From UBA4744 sp963717135 (GTDB lineage: Bacteria > Actinomycetota > Acidimicrobiia > Spongiisociales > UBA4744), in the NCBI GenBank assembly GCA_963717135.1, contig CAVQVN010000003.1:428365-492364 (forward strand): 64,000 bases of DNA, in the 5' to 3' direction. Below are positions 60,522 through 64,000 of the stretch, piece by piece (the stretch's first letter is position 1; every line of letters starts with the position of its first letter). The notes under the pieces are model-generated. The model ran no database searches. It saw only the letters and a program-made list of their open reading frames with translations, and was not told the DNA's origin. The translations under genes and the position numbers were made by a program.

Positions 60522-61778
60522 ATGATCGATCTGGCCATCCTGAGAGAATCCCCCGACGACTTGCGAGAGGCTCTGGCTCGCCGCCAGGCCGACATCGATG
60601 TAGATGAACTCGTCGACCTCGATGCGCGCCGGCGAGCGATTCGGAGTGAAGCCGAACAAGTCCGCGCCGAGCAGAGACTGGCCGGCAAGGAGATCTCCCG
60701 CCTCGAGGGCGAAACCAAACAAAAGGCCATTGCCGAAGCCGGGCAGTTGGCCGAGAGCTACGAGCGGCTTCTCGCCGAGGCGGACGAACTCGACGGACGC
60801 TTTCAGGATCTGTGGATCAACGTTCCCAACATGGCTCACCCGTCGGCGCCCGACGGGACCACCGAAGACGATGCCGTGGAGGTGAGTAGGTGGGGGACTC
60901 CGCCCCAATTGGATTTCCCGGTTCGCGACCATCAAGAACTCGGCGAGTCTTTGGGAATCATCGACGTAGAGCGCGGGGCGCGACTGTCCGGGTCGAGGTT
61001 CGCCTATTTGAAGGGCGACGCCGCCCTGTTGGGCCTCGGGTTGGTGCGGTTTGCGATGGAGCGCCTCACCGGTGAAGGCTTCACGGCTGTGGTACCACCC
61101 GTCCTGGTGCGGGAGGAAGCCTTGTTCGGAACCGGGTTTTTCCCAACCGAACGTGATCAGGTGTATGCCGTTGAGCGCGATGAGCTCTTTCTGGTCGGCA
61201 CGTCCGAGGTGTCTCTGGCCGCCCTGCATCTCGACGAGATTCTCGAGGCTGAGGCACTGCCGGTTCGCTACGCCGGGTTTTCCAGCTGTTTTCGCCGCGA
61301 AGCGGGTACCTACGGCAAGGACACCAGAGGGATCTTCCGGATGCACCAGTTCGACAAGGTCGAGATGTTCTCGTTCTGTCATCCCGACCGGTCGTGGGAA
61401 GAACACGAATACATGCTGTCGATCGAAGAGCAGGTCCTGCAGGACCTCGAGCTTCCCTACCGGGTCGTGAACGTGGCGGCGGGGGATCTGGGCGCGCCGG
61501 CGGCCAAGAAGTACGACATCGAGGTCTGGGTTCCCTCGCAGGAAACCTTCCGGGAAATCACCTCCTGTTCGAATACGACCGATTTCCAGGCACGTCGCCT
61601 CCGGGCAAGATTCCGCGATGAGACGGGCAACCGGCTGCTACATACCCTCAACGGAACCGTGGTGACCAGTTCGCGGACCGTCCTGGCGATCATCGAAAAC
61701 CACCAGCAGCGCGACGGTTCGATCAGGATTCCCCCTGCCCTCCGCCCGTACGTTGGGTTCGAATCCATCGAACCATGA
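60522..61778 (+). CDS. serS: serine--tRNA ligase
   Basis: A 418-residue class II synthetase. The N-terminal long coiled coil (about 25-100) reads tRNA-Ser's variable arm. Motif 2 is FSSCFRREAGTYGKDTRGIFRMHQF and motif 3 is GTVVTSSRTVLAIIENHQQ. Three tRNA-Ser genes lie 1.2-2.2 kb downstream. It overlaps menG by 4 nt. Confidence 0.96.
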   Translation: MIDLAILRESPDDLREALARRQADIDVDELVDLDARRRAIRSEAEQVRAEQRLAGKEISRLEGETKQKAIAEAGQLAESYERLLAEADELDGRFQDLWINVPNMAHPSAPDGTTEDDAVEVSRWGTPPQLDFPVRDHQELGESLGIIDVERGARLSGSRFAYLKGDAALLGLGLVRFAMERLTGEGFTAVVPPVLVREEALFGTGFFPTERDQVYAVERDELFLVGTSEVSLAALHLDEILEAEALPVRYAGFSSCFRREAGTYGKDTRGIFRMHQFDKVEMFSFCHPDRSWEEHEYMLSIEEQVLQDLELPYRVVNVAAGDLGAPAAKKYDIEVWVPSQETFREITSCSNTTDFQARRLRARFRDETGNRLLHTLNGTVVTSSRTVLAIIENHQQRDGSIRIPPALRPYVGFESIEP

Positions 61779-62410
61779 GCAAACGCCCGGCGGGCCAGGA
61801 GGTTTTCTCCGGTATTGCCCGGCGCTACGACCGGCTCAACACGATTCTGTCTCTTGGTCGAGAGCAGGCCTGGCGACGGGCGGGAATCGATCGGCTCCCT
61901 TCCGGCAGGTTGCTCGACCTGGGGGCGGGGACCGGGGCCGCGGTTCCGACCTTTGGTGACCGCCAGGCGGTCGCTCTCGATCCGGTAGTCGAAATGTTGG
62001 GTCTCAACCCGCTGACGTCGCGAGTGGTTGCGGTCGGGGAGGCCTTGCCGTTCAGGGACGAATCCTTCGACGGCGTGTTTTCGGCATTCGTGTTTCGCAA
62101 TCTGATATCCGTCCCCAAGACGCTGAGCGAGATTCACCGGGTGCTGCGGCCCGGAGGGAAGGCGGCGGTTATCGGTTTGGGCCGGCCGCGCAACCAACTC
62201 GCCGCCGGCATACACCGGGCGGGCACGGCTGTAATGCTTCCTCTGGCGGGAGCTGCGGTCGGAGCACGTCGAGAGTACACCTATCTTCATCGCTCGCTCG
62301 ACAAGCTGCCGCCTCCCGAGGTGTTGTTTGCCGGTGGCCCGCTGCAGGTCGAAGACATCTGGCGGATGGGCCCGCTGGGCTTCGTGTACGGGGTACTGCT
62401 CGGGAAGTAG
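61775..62410 (+). CDS. UbiE/MenG-type demethylmenaquinone methyltransferase
   Basis: A 211-residue SAM-dependent methyltransferase. EVFSGIARRYDRLNTILSLG is the UbiE/COQ5 start, LLDLGAGTGAAVPTF is SAM motif I and FRNLISVPKTLSEIHRVLRPGG is the family signature. It probably methylates demethylmenaquinone. It is somewhat shorter than the usual 230 residues. It overlaps serS. Confidence 0.85.
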   Translation: MSKRPAGQEVFSGIARRYDRLNTILSLGREQAWRRAGIDRLPSGRLLDLGAGTGAAVPTFGDRQAVALDPVVEMLGLNPLTSRVVAVGEALPFRDESFDGVFSAFVFRNLISVPKTLSEIHRVLRPGGKAAVIGLGRPRNQLAAGIHRAGTAVMLPLAGAAVGARREYTYLHRSLDKLPPPEVLFAGGPLQVEDIWRMGPLGFVYGVLLGK

Positions 62411-62661
62411 CTCGTATCTCGTATCGCGGACAGCGTTCACATAGTTTCAGGGGGCGAGAGTGGTAGTGAGGGCGGTTCGGGGTCGAAGTCTTCGCTCGCC
62501 CTCTCCGCCGGTCACTATTGCGGCCACGGTACGAAGTACTAGGTACGGTTGCCGAAGGCAGCCTGATTTGCGAGGTACTCCTCGGCAAAGCTGAGCTCTT
62601 AGTGACCGTGCACCCTGCCGTCGAATGGCGCCGCCCGGCGCTTCCCGAGTCGCCGGCTCCA
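62411..62661. other. non-coding gap with dispersed repeat GGTACGA-AGTACTA-GGTACGG
   Basis: No gene seen. Heptads AGCTCGT, ATCTCGT follow menG, and at 62529-62549 there are three 7-nt units GGTACGA, AGTACTA, GGTACGG. The segment from TTCGCTCGCC (about 62490) through these units resembles 6283-6344 on the same strand. Confidence 0.7.
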
Positions 62662-62757
62662 GCCAGGCGCTCCTGCGGCACCCGGGACCAACCGCTTAGG
62701 GCTGCTTCCTTCCGGACCTGACCCGATTCACGGCGTCCCGCCGCGCAGGACCCGGCC
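62662..62757 (-). ncRNA. ffs: signal recognition particle RNA (4.5S, small bacterial type)
   Basis: The minus strand contains GGTCAGGTCCGGAAGGAAGC, the Ffh-binding loop conserved in all SRP RNAs, within a hairpin whose outer arms are GCCGGGTCCTGCG and CGCAGGAGCGCCTGGC. Ends are approximate. Confidence 0.92.
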
Positions 62758-62978
62758 TTCAACGCTGCGTGCTCGGTGCCGACCCGAACGGTGGACACCC
62801 TCGGGCAGGGATTCGGCCCCGCATGTAGAGGGTTTCGGGTACAGGGCACCCCTAGCGCCCCGCCTAGCACGATCGTGGACAGGGTACTACGCACTCGGAT
62901 TCCAGGTTGCAGGTGGCAGGTTTCGGCGAGTCAGACGATGTGCTCCAGCGAACAACGGCCAGTTACAATCCCGGCACC

Positions 62979-63069
62979 GGAGGGATCGCATAGTCCGGCC
63001 TAGTGCGCGGCACTCGAAATGCCGTAGGGCGTTTACCCGCCCTCGAGGGTTCGAATCCCTCTCCCTCCG
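62979..63069 (+). tRNA. tRNA-Ser (anticodon CGA)
   Basis: A class II tRNA, 91 nt: acceptor GGAGGGA/TCCCTCC with discriminator G, anticodon loop CTCGAAA (CGA), long variable arm, T-arm GAGGG TTCGAAT CCCTC. Confidence 0.93.
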
Positions 63070-63074
63070 CGAAA

Positions 63075-63101
63075 GAATGCTGGCTCAAGGAGCCAGCATT
63101 C
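63075..63101. terminator. hairpin after tRNA-Ser(CGA)
   Basis: Perfect 12-bp arms GAATGCTGGCTC / GAGCCAGCATTC with a 3-nt loop. Confidence 0.8.
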
Positions 63102-63102
63102 C

Positions 63103-63165
63103 GGTTTCAAGTTCCAGGTTTCAGATTCTCGAGCCTTTGGATCCCGAAACCTGAAACCTGATACC
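63103..63165. repeat. heptad repeats in inverted arrangement
   Basis: GGTTTCA, AGTTCCA, GGTTTCA run in one direction, and CGAAACC, TGAAACC, TGATACC in the complementary sense about 20 nt later, so the heptads can form a hairpin between tRNA-Ser and tadA. Confidence 0.75.
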
Positions 63166-63181
63166 CGGATTGAGGGGTCCT

Positions 63182-63643
63182 TCAATCCCGCTTTTCCGAG
63201 AAGAAGTCGCTCAGCAGATTCCCGCACTCTTCTTGGAGGATCCCGCCGGTTAACTCGATGTGGTGGTTGAGGCGGCGATCCTGGGGGATGTTGTAGAGGC
63301 TCCAGGCGGCGCCCGCCTTCAGATCCGGGGCGCCGAAGACGATTCGCTCCAGGCGGGACCACACGGCGGCCCCGGCACACATCGGGCAAGGCTCGAGGGT
63401 CACTACCAGAGTATGCCCCGTCAATCTCCAGTCCTCGCGGGTGCGGGCCGCGGCCGAGAGCACCCGGATCTCGGCGTGGGCGGTGGGATCCTGCAACTCC
63501 TCTCGGCGGTTGTGATCGGCCGCGACGATCCTGCCGTCGGCATCGATGAGCACCGCCCCGACCGGCACGTCGCCGTGTTCGGCGGCGAGAGCCGCTTCGG
63601 CGAGAGCGGCCCGCATGGCGGTTTCGAGTTGGGCTTGGTTCAT
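63182..63643 (-). CDS. tadA: tRNA adenosine(34) deaminase
   Basis: A 153-residue zinc deaminase forming inosine at tRNA position 34. Zinc and catalytic residues are His56-Ala-Glu58 (HAEI) and Cys86/Cys89 in EPCPMCAGA. The C-terminal helix segment LLSDFFSEKRD is typical. It sits between two tRNA-Ser genes. Confidence 0.95.
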   Translation of the reverse strand: MNQAQLETAMRAALAEAALAAEHGDVPVGAVLIDADGRIVAADHNRREELQDPTAHAEIRVLSAAARTREDWRLTGHTLVVTLEPCPMCAGAAVWSRLERIVFGAPDLKAGAAWSLYNIPQDRRLNHHIELTGGILQEECGNLLSDFFSEKRD

Positions 63644-63667
63644 GTCGCTTTACACTATGCCGCTGTT

Positions 63668-63758
63668 GGAGGGATCGCATAGTCTGGCCTAGTGCGCACG
63701 CCTGGAAAGCGTGTAGGGGGTTCACGCTCCCTCGAGGGTTCAAATCCCTCTCCCTCCG
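63668..63758 (+). tRNA. tRNA-Ser (anticodon GGA)
   Basis: A class II tRNA, 91 nt: acceptor GGAGGGA/TCCCTCC, anticodon loop CTGGAAA (GGA), long variable arm, T-arm GAGGG TTCAAAT CCCTC. Its outer halves are nearly identical to tRNA-Ser(CGA) at 62979. Confidence 0.93.
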
Positions 63759-63763
63759 CTCTT

Positions 63764-63812
63764 GCCTCCCCTGCTTGGCGGGGGAGGCGCGGTACCGCTC
63801 AGCGGTACCGCG
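63764..63812. terminator. two adjacent hairpins after tRNA-Ser(GGA)
   Basis: GCCTCCCC / GGGGAGGC (63764-63788) and then CGCGGTACCGC / GCGGTACCGCG with a 3-nt loop (63788-63812). Either can act as a terminator. Heptad-like CTTGTAA, CTTGTAA, CTTGAAA follows at about 63865-63885. Confidence 0.65.
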
Positions 63813-63909
63813 GAGGGGGTGCGGCCTCGCCAGACGGTTTTCCCCAGGGGGACTGTTCTTGGGACCTGTAACTTGTAACTTGAAACCGCGGTGGCTGCGC
63901 CACCGCCAT

Positions 63910-63998
63910 GGAGGGATGACCGAGCGGACGAAGGTGGCAGTCTTGAAAACTGCTGTGGGGTTCACGCCCTACCGTGGGTTCGAATCCCACTCCCTCCG
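63910..63998 (+). tRNA. tRNA-Ser (anticodon UGA)
   Basis: A class II tRNA, 89 nt, ending 2 nt before the window edge: acceptor GGAGGGA/TCCCTCC, anticodon stem GCAGT/ACTGC with loop CTTGAAA (TGA), variable arm, T-arm GTGGG TTCGAAT CCCAC. Confidence 0.93.
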
Positions 63999-64000
63999 CC

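Overview
The window is a high-GC chromosomal segment from an actinobacterium, most likely of the Acidimicrobiia or a close relative. This is inferred from gene order and protein families: no 16S gene is present and no search was run. It holds the replication-origin neighbourhood, with trxB-trxA-cwlM, parB-parA-rsmG-jag-yidC-yidD-rnpA-rpmH, dnaA-dnaN-recF-DUF721-gyrB-gyrA-DUF3566, and the crgA/trpG/pknB-pbpA-rodA-pstP-fhaB-fhaA block. This order is close to that around oriC in Mycobacterium.

Layout: 0-13 kb carries housekeeping genes (alpha/beta hydrolase, EEP phosphatase, deoD, argH-argG-argR, an ECF sigma factor coupled to an O6-alkylguanine-DNA methyltransferase, an M1 lipoprotein peptidase, CCA-adding enzyme, a lone pilT, acuC). 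From 13 to 20 kb come a GNAT, DegV, a membrane pseudokinase in the slot where mycobacteria have murJ/mviN, a SigM-like sigma/anti-sigma pair, trxB, trxA and cwlM. From 20 to 35 kb is the oriC region, with a parS site lying over the rsmG start codon, DnaA boxes on both sides of dnaA, and promoters for rpmH, dnaA and gyrB. From 35 to 41 kb there is a cobalamin riboswitch ahead of btuFCD, then an MscS channel, a HEAT-repeat protein and a HisA-like paralogue.

From about 42.5 to 47.9 kb is accessory DNA at tRNA-Ile(GAU). An integrative element of about 4.4 kb (tyrosine integrase, SEC-C protein, methyltransferase-like protein, SRPBCC protein) is bounded by a perfect 50-bp direct repeat of the tRNA 3' half. 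Beyond it are decayed remains of a second, related element: a frameshifted SEC-C copy, an integrase C-terminal stub and its terminator. A broken LuxR-type regulator lies next to these.

From 48 to 64 kb are a degenerate lipoprotein gene, tRNA-Ala, a thiolase, crgA, trpG/pabA, the PknB/PBP/RodA/PstP/FHA cell-wall operon, tRNA-Leu, serS, menG, SRP RNA, tadA and three tRNA-Ser genes. Most intergenic gaps near the ends of the window carry short tandem repeats with a strict 7-nt period and varying unit sequence.

Functionally, the window combines chromosome replication and segregation, protein secretion, and a kinase-controlled peptidoglycan pathway: PknB, PstP, FhaA, a pseudokinase and CwlM all lie within 45 kb.
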